Source: Kiloniellaceae bacterium (GTDB lineage: Bacteria; Pseudomonadota; Alphaproteobacteria; Kiloniellales; J153). From it: 64,000 nucleotides of DNA. Each line of letters opens with the position of its first letter. Position 1 is the stretch's first letter. A program made the translations under genes and the position numbers. Shown in pieces: positions 45,624 through 54,928 of the stretch. The notes under the pieces are model-generated. The model saw only the letters and a program-made list of their open reading frames with translations, was not told the DNA's origin and ran no database searches. The stretch spans positions 1 to 64,000 of the forward strand of contig JAJFGJ010000034.1 of the NCBI GenBank assembly GCA_021776175.1, in the 5' to 3' direction.

Positions 45624-46715
45624 ATGCCCGATCGGCCAAAAGGACCCTTGCGGCGCGGCTGGACCACTGGCGCCTGTGCCACCGCCGCGGCGAGCGCCGC
45701 TTATCATGCCTTGCTCGGTGGCCAATTCCCGGACCCGGTGGTCATTTCCCTGCCCAAGGGGCAGCGCCCCGCCTTCGCCTTGGCGCGCGAAGAGCTGGGC
45801 CGCGATTTTGCCAGCGCCGCCGTGGTCAAGGATGCCGGCGACGACCCCGACGTCACCCATGGCGCCCTGGTGATGGCGACGCTCCGTCGCGCCCGTCGCG
45901 GCGATGGCGTGATCTTCAAGGCGGGTCCCGGGGTCGGCACGGTGACCTTGCCGGGCCTGCCGGTGCCGCCGGGAGAACCGGCGATCAACCCGGGACCGCG
46001 CGCCATGATGCGCGCCGCCATGGTGGAAATCGCCGCCGCGCACGGCGATTCCGGCGATGTCGAAATCGAAATTTCGGTGCCCGGCGGCGAAGCCATGGCG
46101 GAAAAAACCTGGAATCCGCGCCTGGGAATATGCGGCGGGTTATCGATCCTGGGAACGACGGGAATTGTGGTGCCCTATTCCTGTTCGGCCTGGATACAGT
46201 CAATTCATAGCGGCATAGACGTGGCGCGCGCCAGCGACCTCACCCACGTCGCGGGCTGCACCGGCTCGACTTCCGAGCGCGCGGTTCAGGCGCACTACGG
46301 ATTGCCGGATACGGCCATGCTTGACATGGGTGATTTCGCCGGCGGTCTGCTCAAGTACTTGCGCCGCCGTCCGTTACCCCGGCTGACCCTCGGCGGCGGC
46401 TTCGCCAAACTGTCGAAACTTGGCGCCGGGCACTTGGATTTGCACTCGGGGCGCAGCCAAGTCGACATGGACTGGCTGGCGGACCGCTTGATCGAGGCCG
46501 GCGGTGGCCAAGCCCTGGCCGCGCAAGCGCGCGCGGCGAACACCGCCAGTCAGGTCTTGGCCATGGCGCGGGTTGAAGGTATCTCCTTGGGCGATCTCAT
46601 GGCCCGCTACGCCCGGATCGAGGCCTTGGATGTCTTGGGCGCCAGCAACGCCGTGGCGGTTGATGTCCTCATAATCGATCGCGAGGGCGAAATCGTGGGC
46701 CGGGCCGATGATTGA
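45624..46715 (+). CDS. cbiD: Cobalt-precorrin-5B C1-methyltransferase
   Basis: This 363-residue enzyme methylates C1 of the ring-contracted cobalt-precorrin in the oxygen-independent route. The start GWTTGACATAAASAAYHALL and blocks AGPGVGTVTLPGL, GEPAINPGPRAMM and SLGTT-like ILGTTGIVVPYSCSA are diagnostic of CbiD, a family found only in the early-cobalt pathway. The frame extends upstream to 45189 antisense to cobA, but ATG 45624 gives the family start. It overlaps cobK by 8 nt. Confidence 0.96.
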   Translation: MPDRPKGPLRRGWTTGACATAAASAAYHALLGGQFPDPVVISLPKGQRPAFALAREELGRDFASAAVVKDAGDDPDVTHGALVMATLRRARRGDGVIFKAGPGVGTVTLPGLPVPPGEPAINPGPRAMMRAAMVEIAAAHGDSGDVEIEISVPGGEAMAEKTWNPRLGICGGLSILGTTGIVVPYSCSAWIQSIHSGIDVARASDLTHVAGCTGSTSERAVQAHYGLPDTAMLDMGDFAGGLLKYLRRRPLPRLTLGGGFAKLSKLGAGHLDLHSGRSQVDMDWLADRLIEAGGGQALAAQARAANTASQVLAMARVEGISLGDLMARYARIEALDVLGASNAVAVDVLIIDREGEIVGRADD

Positions 46716-47469
46716 CGCCAAACGCCTTTTGATCCTGGGCGGTACCGGGGAGGCGGCGGCGCTTGCCCATCGGCTTGGCCGTCTGCCGGGCCTGGACATC
46801 GTCACCTCCCTGGCGGGACGCACCCGCGCCCCGGCCGCCGTGCCGGGAGAGATGCGCAGCGGTGGTTTCGGCGGGGTCGAGGGCCTGGAATCCTACTTGG
46901 CCGAGCGGCATATGGATTTCGTGGTCGACGCGACCCACCCCTTCGCCGCGCGGATCACCGCCAACGCCGCCACCGCTTGCGCCAAGGCCGGGATCCCGCG
47001 CTTGGTTCTGACCCGGCCCCCTTGGCAGCCGCACAAGAGCGACCGCTGGGTACGGGTGGCGGATGACCGTGCCGCCGCCCAGACCTTGGCCGAACTTGGC
47101 CGGCGCGTTTTCCTGAGCATCGGGCGGCAGGATTTGACGCCCTTCGCGGGCCTGCGGGGGATATGGTTTCTGGTGCGCACGATCGATGAACCGGCGGCGC
47201 CTTTGCCCTTGGAGAACTACGAAGTGATCTTGGGTCGCGGTCCCTTCGCGGCCGAGGCCGAGGCCGCCTTGATGCGCGAGCACGGCATAGCCGTTCTCTT
47301 GAGCAAAAACAGCGGCGGACAAGCGACCTATGGCAAGATCGAAGCGGCGCGGCGCCTGGGCTTGCCCGTGGTCATGATCGACCGCCCCGCTTTGCCGGAT
47401 GGATCGGTGGTGCAAAGCGTGGATGAAGCCGCGGTTTGGGTCGAGGCGCGGTGCGCGCCGCCGCCCTAA
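46708..47469 (+). CDS. cobK: Precorrin-6A reductase
   Basis: This 253-residue NAD(P)H-dependent reductase of (cobalt-)precorrin-6A is also called CbiJ. Visible blocks: ILGGTGEAAALA at the N-terminus, VDATHPFAARITANA near residues 72-86, LVLTRPPWQP, and LLSKNSGGQATYGKIEAARRLG near the C-terminus, all standard for the family. It overlaps cbiD by 8 nt and is followed after 51 bp by a small membrane protein gene. Confidence 0.95.
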   Translation: MIDAKRLLILGGTGEAAALAHRLGRLPGLDIVTSLAGRTRAPAAVPGEMRSGGFGGVEGLESYLAERHMDFVVDATHPFAARITANAATACAKAGIPRLVLTRPPWQPHKSDRWVRVADDRAAAQTLAELGRRVFLSIGRQDLTPFAGLRGIWFLVRTIDEPAAPLPLENYEVILGRGPFAAEAEAALMREHGIAVLLSKNSGGQATYGKIEAARRLGLPVVMIDRPALPDGSVVQSVDEAAVWVEARCAPPP

Positions 47470-47520
47470 GACCCGCAACCGGAAATCCTGACGACCCAGC
47501 GTTAATAACGGTGACCTAAC

Positions 47521-47799
47521 ATGATGAAATTGGGCTCGATCTTCCTGGCCGTGTTCCTGGCGGAACTTGGCGACAAGACACAGCTGGCGACCCTGCTCTT
47601 TGCCAGCGACCGTGCGCTCAACCCCTTTTCGGTGTTCTTGGCCTCGGCTTCCGCCCTAGTGGTCTCGACCGGCCTCGCCGTCGTGGTTGGCAGCCAAGGC
47701 GCGCGCTATCTGGAAATGATCCCCCTCAAGCCAATTGCCGGGATCGGCTTCATCGCCATCGGCATCTGGATACTGGCGGAATATCTGCGCGGCGTGTGA
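47521..47799 (+). CDS. Half-length UPF0016/TMEM165-type cation transporter
   Basis: This 92-residue protein contains a single UPF0016 repeat: helix 1 with the signature AELGDKTQ (E15, D18, K19, T20), then two more helices (about 38-58, 66-90). Most family members have two repeats in one chain or two adjacent half genes and export Mn or Ca. Only one half is seen here, so it would act as a homodimer or pair with a remote half. Its place as the third gene after cbiD and cobK suggests a link to cobalt or other metal handling; this is an inference from context. Confidence 0.88.
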   Translation: MMKLGSIFLAVFLAELGDKTQLATLLFASDRALNPFSVFLASASALVVSTGLAVVVGSQGARYLEMIPLKPIAGIGFIAIGIWILAEYLRGV

Positions 47800-48564
47800 T
47801 CAGGCCTGGCGCTTGGGCCGCAACAGGTGGACGTGGCCGGGATCGTAAAGCTTGCTGTCGGTGAAATCCTCGGCCGCCAAGACCCGGCCGACCAGGATCA
47901 GCGCGGTGCGGGTGATCTTGGCGGCGCGCACCTGGGCGCGGATATCGGCCAGGGTGCCGCGCACGATCTTTTCATCGGGCCAACTGGCTCGGTAGACCAC
48001 CGCCACCGGGCAATCGGCGCCGTAGTGGGGTGTCAAGGTTTCGACCACTTGGCGTAAATTTCGGACCGAGAGATGGATGGCCAGGGTCGCGCCCGAGGCG
48101 CCCAAGGTCGCCAGGTCCTCGCGGTTCGGCATGGCCGAGGCTTTCATGGCCGTGCGGGTCAGGATCACCGTTTGGCTGACATCGGGCAGCGTGAGTTCGA
48201 CGCCGAGCGCGGCGGCGGCGGCGGCATAGGCGGGTACCCCTGGGGTGATGGTGTAGGGAATGGCGTGCGCGTTCAGGCGCCTGATTTGCTCGCCGATCGC
48301 GCCGTAAAGGGCGGGATCGCCAGAATGAACCCGGGCCACGTCCCAACCGCGCGCGTGCGCGGCCTCGATTTCGGCCATGATGCCGTCCAGGGTCAGGGCG
48401 GCCGTGTCCAGGACCCGCGCATCTTTTGGGGCATGGGCCACGACCTCGCGCGGGACCAAGGACCCGGCATAGAGCACCAGCGGGCAGCGCGCGATCAAAT
48501 CGCGCCCGCGCAGGGTCAAGAGGTCGGCGGCGCCCGGTCCCGCGCCGATGAAATGCACGGTCAT
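47800..48564 (-). CDS. cobM: (Cobalt-)precorrin-4 C11-methyltransferase
   Basis: This 254-residue SAM methylase has [16 protein letters not shown] at residue 4, [33 protein letters not shown] and [13 protein letters not shown], the pattern of CobM/CbiF. It methylates C11 before ring processing. ATG 48564 overlaps the stop of the cbiG-cobJ fusion (ATGA). It ends one base from the stop of the convergent UPF0016 gene. The last gene of the coupled chain cobH-cobL-cobI-cbiG/cobJ-cobM. Confidence 0.95.
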   Translation of the reverse strand: MTVHFIGAGPGAADLLTLRGRDLIARCPLVLYAGSLVPREVVAHAPKDARVLDTAALTLDGIMAEIEAAHARGWDVARVHSGDPALYGAIGEQIRRLNAHAIPYTITPGVPAYAAAAAALGVELTLPDVSQTVILTRTAMKASAMPNREDLATLGASGATLAIHLSVRNLRQVVETLTPHYGADCPVAVVYRASWPDEKIVRGTLADIRAQVRAAKITRTALILVGRVLAAEDFTDSKLYDPGHVHLLRPKRQA

Positions 48565-50387
48565 GCAGCGTCTCCCACACGGTCCTTTTTGCCCGCCTTG
48601 GCGCCGTACCCGCGCGGCGTGTAGACCCAAGTCCCGCCGTCCGTACGCGGTGTACGCCTGGTCTCGCTGGAACCGATCAAAACCAGGCTCAGCATATCGA
48701 CCGCCGCGGCGTTCAGTTTCTCCAGGTCCATGACCTGGACCGCCTCGCCCGGGCGGCCCAGGTTACGCGCGACGATAACCGGCGTGTTAGGACGGCGGCG
48801 CGCGAGAAGAATGTCGCGCGCGGTGCTAAGCTGATGACGCCGGCGCCGCGACACCGGGTTATAGAGCGCGACCACGAAATCGCCCTCGGCTGCGGCGCGC
48901 AGGCGGCGTTCGATCGCCGGCCAGGGGGTCAGCAGATCGGAAAGAGAGATCGCGCAGAAATCGTGACCCAGGGGTGCCCCGGCACGTGCCGCCGCCGCTT
49001 GCAGGGCGGAAATGCCCGGTACGATCGTGGTTTCAACGCGGTGCCATTCCGGATTGTTCTCATGCTCGAGCAACTCGAACACCAAGCTGGCCATGGCGTA
49101 TATCCCTGGATCGCCGGAGCATACCAGCGCGACCTCGCGGCCTCCGGCGGCCAGGTCCAGCGCCGCGCGGACCCGCGCTTCCTCGGCGCCCAAGGGAAAG
49201 TCGTGGCGCGTCTTGCCCTTGGCCAAGGGGCCGAGCAGGTCGAGGTACAGGGAATAGCCGACGACATCGTCCGCCGCACGTACGGCTGCCTCGGCCTCCG
49301 GCGCGCGCCAGGCCGGATCGCCAGGCCCCAGGCCGACAACCGCCAGGGTTCCGCGCCCCCGGCCAAAACTGTACGCGTCTAAAACCTCCGGCGCCCGGGC
49401 GATGGCGCAGGTCGCGCGCGCCGACTTCCTCTTGGGAACGATCAAGTCCCCGCGTGGACCGGCCGCGGCCAGGGCCGCGCCCTCGGCCACGCCATGACAG
49501 CCGGTTTCGCGAAATACCGTCTTGGAGGGATTTACCAAGCGGGGCGATTCTTCCTCCAGGCGCGTCGCCGTGAAGAAACGCGCCGGCACATCCAGCGCCT
49601 TGGCCAGGGCATGGACCGCCGGCTCATCGGCCTTGAGGTCGAGGGAGACCACCGCCGCGACCGCGCCCATCGCCAGGTTCGCCGCCGCCAAGGTCTCGCG
49701 GGCGAGGGCGATGACTTCCTCCGGGGACGCCCCGCGCTCGCACCCGATGCCAAGACACAACACCGCCGGATGATAAACCAAGGTGTTCGCCCCGGCCTTG
49801 TCCGCCTGTTCGGTGATCCGGATGGCGAGGTCGCCATCCTCGGCCCAGGGCAGGTTGGATGGCTCCAGCCACGGCGCCTCGCCCTCCAGCCGCACCCGCG
49901 CACCGGCCAGCAAGGCGGCGGCGAAGTCCTTGTAGGCCTCCGGATTACCGAGCCGCCAGCCGGTCGGTGGGTCGTCGAGCGCGGCCCCGAAGGAAAGATC
50001 GCCGGCGGTGGTGATCGCGGGCTCGATGTTGAGCAGGGCGGCGATCTTGCGGGCCAAATCGTTCGCGCCACGGTGCCCGCCCAGCAAGGGGACCACGGCG
50101 CTGCCGTCTTCCGCCAAGGCCAGAACCGGCGGCTCGCTGCCTTTACCGGCGAGCAAGGGGGCCAGTGTCCGGATCAAGACGCCGGCCGCGCAGATGCCCA
50201 GGATAGGCCGATGTTCGGTGAACAAGCGGCCCAGGTGTTCGCTGGCCGAGGTGAAGTGAAGCTCGGCCCGCGCGACCCGGCCGCTAAGGCCGTGAATCTC
50301 CGCGCCTGGAAACTCCTTGGCCAGGCGGGCAGCCAAATCCGCGCCGCCTTGGGTCAGGGCGAAGAAAACCGGGGCCGGTGCCGTCAT
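48561..50387 (-). CDS. cobJ: CbiG-CobJ fusion: cobalt-precorrin-5A hydrolase and precorrin-3B C17-methyltransferase
   Basis: This 608-residue bifunctional protein has a CbiG part (about residues 1-335; [57 protein letters not shown]) that opens the delta-lactone with loss of acetaldehyde in the cobalt route. The CobJ/CbiH part (about 345-608; [48 protein letters not shown]) performs C17 methylation and ring contraction. These acts are sequential, so fusion makes sense. The start at 50387 overlaps the cobI stop (ATGA); longer frame to 50801 is spurious. Confidence 0.95.
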   Translation of the reverse strand: MTAPAPVFFALTQGGADLAARLAKEFPGAEIHGLSGRVARAELHFTSASEHLGRLFTEHRPILGICAAGVLIRTLAPLLAGKGSEPPVLALAEDGSAVVPLLGGHRGANDLARKIAALLNIEPAITTAGDLSFGAALDDPPTGWRLGNPEAYKDFAAALLAGARVRLEGEAPWLEPSNLPWAEDGDLAIRITEQADKAGANTLVYHPAVLCLGIGCERGASPEEVIALARETLAAANLAMGAVAAVVSLDLKADEPAVHALAKALDVPARFFTATRLEEESPRLVNPSKTVFRETGCHGVAEGAALAAAGPRGDLIVPKRKSARATCAIARAPEVLDAYSFGRGRGTLAVVGLGPGDPAWRAPEAEAAVRAADDVVGYSLYLDLLGPLAKGKTRHDFPLGAEEARVRAALDLAAGGREVALVCSGDPGIYAMASLVFELLEHENNPEWHRVETTIVPGISALQAAAARAGAPLGHDFCAISLSDLLTPWPAIERRLRAAAEGDFVVALYNPVSRRRRHQLSTARDILLARRRPNTPVIVARNLGRPGEAVQVMDLEKLNAAAVDMLSLVLIGSSETRRTPRTDGGTWVYTPRGYGAKAGKKDRVGDAA

Positions 50388-51088
50388 CGCCAGGCCTCGC
50401 CGCGCCGGTGCAGCAAGATCATGGAGAAATACGGAGCCGCGTCCCGGTCCACCCGGTCCAGGGTGCGCACGTTCTGGTTCGCCATGGTGGCATGTTCGAC
50501 ATAGCGGGCGTTCTCGCTCAGATGCAGATCTTCGAGCACCCGCCGCACTTTGTCCAAATGGCGCCCGACCTTGATGATCGCCGCCGCTTCGCAGTCTTTC
50601 AGACGGGCATAAAGTTCGGCTTCGGGCAGGGGGGCCGGGACCACGGTCAAGATGTCGTTGCGCGCCGCCAGGGGCGCGCCCAGGACAGCGGCGCAGGCGG
50701 TCAGCGACGAAACGCCGGGCACGACCTCGACCGGGAAACTCTCCGCCATGCGCCCAAACAGGTACATGAAGGAGCCGTAGAAGAACGGATCCCCCTCGCA
50801 CAGAACGGCGGCATCGCGGCCGGCGCGCAGATGCTCGCCCAGCTCAATCGCGGCGCGGTCGTAGACCTCTTGCGCGGGAAATCGCGCCTCGACCAGCGGC
50901 ATGCGGATCGCGATCTCCACGCGCCCTTCGGGAATATGCGGGGCCACGATCCTCCGCGCCAGGCTGTCGCCGTGTTCCGGCGCCGGATAGGCGATGACCG
51001 CCACGGCTCGCAGGACCCGCAACGCCTTGAGCGTGATGAGCTCCGGATCGCCCGGCCCAATGCCGAGGCCATAGAGTTTGCCGGTCAT
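50384..51088 (-). CDS. cobI: (Cobalt-)precorrin-2 C20-methyltransferase
   Basis: This 234-residue SAM methylase has YGLGIGPGDPELITLKA at residue 5, LCEGDPFFYGSFMYLF, PGVSSLTACAAVLGAPLA and IIKVGRHLDKVRRVL, typical of CobI/CbiL. It acts right after cobalt insertion in the cobalt route. Both ends overlap neighbours by ATGA (cobL upstream, cbiG-cobJ downstream), so it is translated as part of the chain. Confidence 0.96.
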   Translation of the reverse strand: MTGKLYGLGIGPGDPELITLKALRVLRAVAVIAYPAPEHGDSLARRIVAPHIPEGRVEIAIRMPLVEARFPAQEVYDRAAIELGEHLRAGRDAAVLCEGDPFFYGSFMYLFGRMAESFPVEVVPGVSSLTACAAVLGAPLAARNDILTVVPAPLPEAELYARLKDCEAAAIIKVGRHLDKVRRVLEDLHLSENARYVEHATMANQNVRTLDRVDRDAAPYFSMILLHRRGEAWR

Positions 51089-52290
51089 GATTTTATCGCC
51101 CGCACCTGAGTAACCGGCATGAACGTACGCCAGCCGGTATAGGGGCCGATAGGGTGCGTACGCGATATGGCAATGCGAATCAGTTCATCGCCGTTTCGGG
51201 TGTGGAAGCCGGCCAGAACCTGTTCGCCCTCCAGAGTCACGGCATTCGCCACCAGCCGCCCGCCCGGCTTCAAGGCGCCCCAAAGGGTGTCTATTAAACC
51301 GGGGGTGCTTAGACCGCCACCCAGGAAAACAGCGTCCGGCGGGTCCAGGTTGTCGAGCGCTTCGGGCGCCTGACCATGGCGGATATCGAGGCTTGGCACG
51401 CCGAGCGCGGCAGCGTTGCCGGCCATGAGCGCGACCCGGTCAGCCTGCCGTTCAACCGCGCTGGCGCGGTTGCGCGGATGGCTGCGCATCCATTCGATCG
51501 CGACCGACCCGCATCCGGCGCCGATGTCCCACAAGTGTTGTCCCGGTGCTGGTGCCAGTGCGGCCACGGTGACCGCGCGCACCTCGCGCTTGGTCATTTG
51601 TCCGTCGTGATGAAAGGCTTCATCCGGCAAACCGGGCATGCGCGGTAAAAGCGCGGCGTCTGGCCCGGCGGCACAGGCGATGGCCAGGGTATTGAAGTCG
51701 GCGATCCCGGTTTCGCCCCATTCCCGCGCAAGGCCTTCCACCAGGCGCTCCTTGGGCCCGCCCATGTGTTCCAGCACCGTCAGGCGGCTGGCGCCATAGC
51801 CGCGCGCGGTCAGGAGCGCGGCCACCTTGGCGGGAGTATCCACGTCGTTGCTAAGCGCCAGGATACGCGCCTCGGGCTGGATCGCGGGGTGGAGCAATTC
51901 CAGGGGCCGGCCGTGAAGCGTGACGCACTCGATGGCGGCGCGTGGCCAGCCTAGCCGCGCGCAAGCCAGGCTGAAGGCTGAAGGCGCGGGAACGACGATC
52001 GTTTCGGCGGCCGGAATCCGCCGCGCCAGGGTCACGCCGATGCCGTAATCCAGAGGGTCGCCCGTGGCCAGCACGCAGACGGCTTGACCGCGCCGCGCCG
52101 CGATTTCCTCGATCAGGTCGCTCAGGGGGCGGGTCCAGGTCAGACGCTCGCGCCCATCCTCGGGCACCTTGGCCAGGTGGCGCGCGCCGCCGACCAGCAC
52201 TTGCGCGCTTTCGATCAAGGCGCGGGCGGCGGCGGACAAGCCTGCCAAGCCGTCTTCGCCCAGGCCGATTATAAAGAGCCAAGGGGTCAT
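51085..52290 (-). CDS. cobL: Precorrin-6Y C5,15-methyltransferase (decarboxylating)
   Basis: This 401-residue CbiE-CbiT fusion has an N-terminal CbiE methylase (about 1-200; IIGLGEDGLAGLSAAA, LATGDPLDYGIGVTLA) for C5 and a C-terminal CbiT methylase (about 210-400; TKREVRAVTVAAL, WDIGAGCGSVAIEW, the SAM site) for C15 plus decarboxylation of the C12 acetate. It is ATGA-coupled to cobH upstream and cobI downstream. Confidence 0.96.
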   Translation of the reverse strand: MTPWLFIIGLGEDGLAGLSAAARALIESAQVLVGGARHLAKVPEDGRERLTWTRPLSDLIEEIAARRGQAVCVLATGDPLDYGIGVTLARRIPAAETIVVPAPSAFSLACARLGWPRAAIECVTLHGRPLELLHPAIQPEARILALSNDVDTPAKVAALLTARGYGASRLTVLEHMGGPKERLVEGLAREWGETGIADFNTLAIACAAGPDAALLPRMPGLPDEAFHHDGQMTKREVRAVTVAALAPAPGQHLWDIGAGCGSVAIEWMRSHPRNRASAVERQADRVALMAGNAAALGVPSLDIRHGQAPEALDNLDPPDAVFLGGGLSTPGLIDTLWGALKPGGRLVANAVTLEGEQVLAGFHTRNGDELIRIAISRTHPIGPYTGWRTFMPVTQVRAIKS

Positions 52291-52913
52291 GATGCCGCCA
52301 GGGCCAAGGCGTTGACCGCGGCGGCGGCCAGGGCGCTGCCGCCGCGGCGCCCGCGCAAGGTCACGTAGGGAATATCGGTTTGGGCGCCGATCAGAGCTTC
52401 CTTGGACTCGGCGGCACCGATGAAACCGACCGGAAAGGCCAGAATCGCGGCTGGGCGCGGCGCGCCCTCGGCTAGGATTTCAAGCAAGCGGAACAGGGCC
52501 GTGGGAGCGTTGCCGATAGCGACCACGGCGCCCTCCAAATGGGGCCGCCAAAGATCGACGGCGGCGGCGGAGCGTGTCGTTTTCATATCAGTTGCGTGTA
52601 ATTTTACCGCAGGGTTTTGCAAGGGGCATATAATTTTATTGCCATGAAGTATAAACGACCGGGTGATTCCCTCGGCCACCATGCGCGCGTCGGTGATAAT
52701 GGGCGCCCCCTTGGCCAGGGCCGTACGCCCGGCCTCGGCGACATCGCCGCCCCAGGCGAGATCGTTCAAGATGTCGGTCATGCCGCACGCATGGACCAGA
52801 CGTACGGCCAGCTCAGTCTGGGCCGGCGCCAAGGCGGAGAGGTCGCATTCCGCGCGCACCAAATCGAAGGAGCGACGGGTGATTTCCCCAGGATCGCGAA
52901 TGTAGTCGAGCAT
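52287..52913 (-). CDS. cobH: Precorrin-8X methylmutase
   Basis: This 208-residue enzyme shifts the C11 methyl to C12, giving (cobyrinic or) hydrogenobyrinic acid. The catalytic histidine is H41 in LVHACGMTDI, equivalent to H43 of the Pseudomonas enzyme. Other blocks: GAPIITDARMVAEGI, AVVAIGNAPTALFRLLE and ILAFPVGFIGAAESKEAL. It is the first gene of the five-gene coupled chain; cbiX precedes it by 48 bp on the same strand. Confidence 0.97.
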   Translation of the reverse strand: MLDYIRDPGEITRRSFDLVRAECDLSALAPAQTELAVRLVHACGMTDILNDLAWGGDVAEAGRTALAKGAPIITDARMVAEGITRSFILHGNKIICPLQNPAVKLHATDMKTTRSAAAVDLWRPHLEGAVVAIGNAPTALFRLLEILAEGAPRPAAILAFPVGFIGAAESKEALIGAQTDIPYVTLRGRRGGSALAAAAVNALALAAS

Positions 52914-52961
52914 GAGCGCTCCTCGCCGGCCAAGCGCGCCAAGGCGGCTCGGGCCGGCTCC

Positions 52962-53975
52962 TTAGTTCAGGCTTTTGGGGCCCAGGGGATGATCGGCATG
53001 GGGATAGGGGTGATGGCCGTGATCGTGATGGTCGTGACCATGATCGTGACCATGGCCGTGGCGGTCATGATCGTGGGTGTGTTCTGTTTCGCCGCTACCC
53101 GTGCCGATGCCCTCCACGTGGTGGTGATGGCTTTCCTGGGCCAGGCCGACCTCGGCCTCGAAGCCGAGCACTTGTTCGCGGTATTTGCACATCTTGCAGT
53201 TCATATTGTTCTCGCCGCCCAGGATCTCCTCGACCCGCTCCGCGAAAGCGTCCAGAACCAGGGGGTGATCGTTGAGGTAGGGCGCCTTGACGAACTCAAT
53301 TTCCGGGTGTTGGGCCGCGACCCGGTCGGTGTGCTCGTAAATTCGCTTCACCAGAATGCCGGTGAACAGGAAATAGGGGAACACCACGATGCGCCGATAG
53401 CCCAGCTTGGCGGCATGGCGCAGACCGGGCTCGACGAGGGGGAAGGTGACGCCGGAATAGCAGGTCTCGCCCCAGCCGAAACCAAAGCCCTCCCATAGCA
53501 TGCGCATGACCTTGGCGGCGTTGGAGTTGGCGTCGGGGTCGGAGGCGCCGCGCCCAACCACCATCAGTAGCGTCTCGGCCTTGGGAACCGCGCCGCCGGC
53601 GGCGTCGAGCGCTTGGGCGATGCGATCGCCAGCGGCCCGGATCATCTTGGGGTCGATTGCCAACTCACGGCCGTAATCGATTTGGACTTCCGGGTGCTGA
53701 GCCTGGTAGGTGCTCAGAACCGAAGGGATATCGTTCTTGGCATGGCCGGCGGCGAACAACATGCCCGGCACGGCGAGGATGCGCTTGACGCCCCGTCCGC
53801 GCAGCTTATCCAGACCGTCGCGGATAATCGGCTGGGCGAATTCCAGGAAACCGCTTTCGACGTCGTAGTGGCTCAGGCGTTGGCGAATTCCGGTCGCGAC
53901 CGCGTCGAACTCGCGCACCGCGTCCTCGTCGCGGCTGCCGTGGCCGCACACCATGACGCCGATTTTGTCGTTCAT
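52962..53975 (-). CDS. cbiX: Sirohydrochlorin cobaltochelatase CbiX, long form with Fe-S motif and His-rich tail
   Basis: This 337-residue chelatase inserts cobalt into sirohydrochlorin. Two CbiX modules: GHGSRDEDAVREF with H12, and GMLFAAGHAKNDIP with H78, then a second module ending at about residue 250. After this comes MNCKMC (residues 258-263), the MxCxxC motif that holds a Fe-S centre in long-form CbiX. The last 55 residues hold 19 histidines (283-329), a probable cobalt/nickel store. Start ATG 53975 gives MNDKIGVMVCGHGSRD; the frame upstream to 54011 lacks family likeness. It heads the cob operon. Confidence 0.95.
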   Translation of the reverse strand: MNDKIGVMVCGHGSRDEDAVREFDAVATGIRQRLSHYDVESGFLEFAQPIIRDGLDKLRGRGVKRILAVPGMLFAAGHAKNDIPSVLSTYQAQHPEVQIDYGRELAIDPKMIRAAGDRIAQALDAAGGAVPKAETLLMVVGRGASDPDANSNAAKVMRMLWEGFGFGWGETCYSGVTFPLVEPGLRHAAKLGYRRIVVFPYFLFTGILVKRIYEHTDRVAAQHPEIEFVKAPYLNDHPLVLDAFAERVEEILGGENNMNCKMCKYREQVLGFEAEVGLAQESHHHHVEGIGTGSGETEHTHDHDRHGHGHDHGHDHHDHGHHPYPHADHPLGPKSLN

Positions 53976-54148
53976 CGCCCATCTCCCATCACGCGGCACA
54001 TCGCCTGCCACTCCAGAAAGCCGGATTATGGCGCGCGCCGCCGTTGTGGCAAGGACGGGAACATGTCTCGGTCCGACATCAAGGCGGAGTCAGGGGCCCT
54101 TCCGGCCGTGAGCCGGGAGGCGATAGTCATTGAGCGGGCTCTTATGGG
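53976..54148. other. Intergenic region upstream of cbiX
   Basis: This 173-bp stretch should hold the cbiX/cob operon promoter and the end of the transcript from the CREST-type gene. I searched it for a cobalamin riboswitch B12-box and saw none. No clear terminator hairpin with a T-run was found. Confidence 0.4.
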
Positions 54149-54928
54149 TTACCGGGCGCCGCCTCGATTGAAAAGCGAGTCTCGCCGGCGCACGAGCATC
54201 GACACCAGAACCAAGCCGGCGCCGGATGCGAACAAGTGCTTCAAGGTGTGGCCGCTGACGATAGTCAGCGCCTGGAACATCTCTAGGTCCAATCCTTCGA
54301 AGAGCTTGGCGGCGCCGTAGAGCATCGCGGCCCCAAGAATGTACTTTAAGAAGTGCTCCGGCCGTTCGTATAGCCACAGCATAAGCACAATCAAGAGAAT
54401 CGGCAGGAACTGCACCAGGCCATAAAGCCGCAAATCGCCCCGGCCCAGGTGCTCCGTATAATCCCAATAAAAGACGCTGAAGGCGCCGATAAGCAGAAAT
54501 ACAGGCAGCAACCTGATCGCCGGAATAGGGTCGATCAGCTCGGCAATGACGGCACATAGCAACGCCATGAAGGCAATCGTCATGGGCAGGCGGTCCCATA
54601 GCAGCGTCTCGTTGGATGGCCAAAGGTGATAGGTGGTGGAGCCGAACGCGATTAATGCGAATCCGGTAAAAAAGACAAAATACAAAAACAGCCGTGCTTC
54701 GTAGCCATGCCGTGTCATGGCGGCAAACGTGATTCCGGCCCCCCAGAGGCCGAAAATCAGAAACGGAAGATTGGATAGAACGTTGAGCGCGTTGGGAATT
54801 CCCAGCATGGTGCGGTCATCGGCGAACCGGTGATAGGCGAGCGGTTGTGCTACCGGCGCGACAAAGACGAATGCCGCTATCCCGCAAAGCAAGGAAATCC
54901 CAATCAGCAGCCATTCTTTCCTGTTCAT
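54149..54928 (-). CDS. CREST-superfamily membrane hydrolase (ceramidase-like)
   Basis: This 259-residue protein has seven hydrophobic helices and the CREST signature: S97-x3-H101 in GSTTYHLWP, D112 in WDRLPM, and H227-x3-H231 in SGHTLKHLFAS. These five residues bind zinc and catalyse amide hydrolysis in alkaline ceramidases and relatives. The start at 54928 is supported by a GGAG site; the frame to 55057 has no family likeness. It probably hydrolyses a lipid amide in the membrane. It lies between cbiX and the divergent cbiB with no evident role in corrin synthesis. Confidence 0.86.
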   Translation of the reverse strand: MNRKEWLLIGISLLCGIAAFVFVAPVAQPLAYHRFADDRTMLGIPNALNVLSNLPFLIFGLWGAGITFAAMTRHGYEARLFLYFVFFTGFALIAFGSTTYHLWPSNETLLWDRLPMTIAFMALLCAVIAELIDPIPAIRLLPVFLLIGAFSVFYWDYTEHLGRGDLRLYGLVQFLPILLIVLMLWLYERPEHFLKYILGAAMLYGAAKLFEGLDLEMFQALTIVSGHTLKHLFASGAGLVLVSMLVRRRDSLFNRGGAR

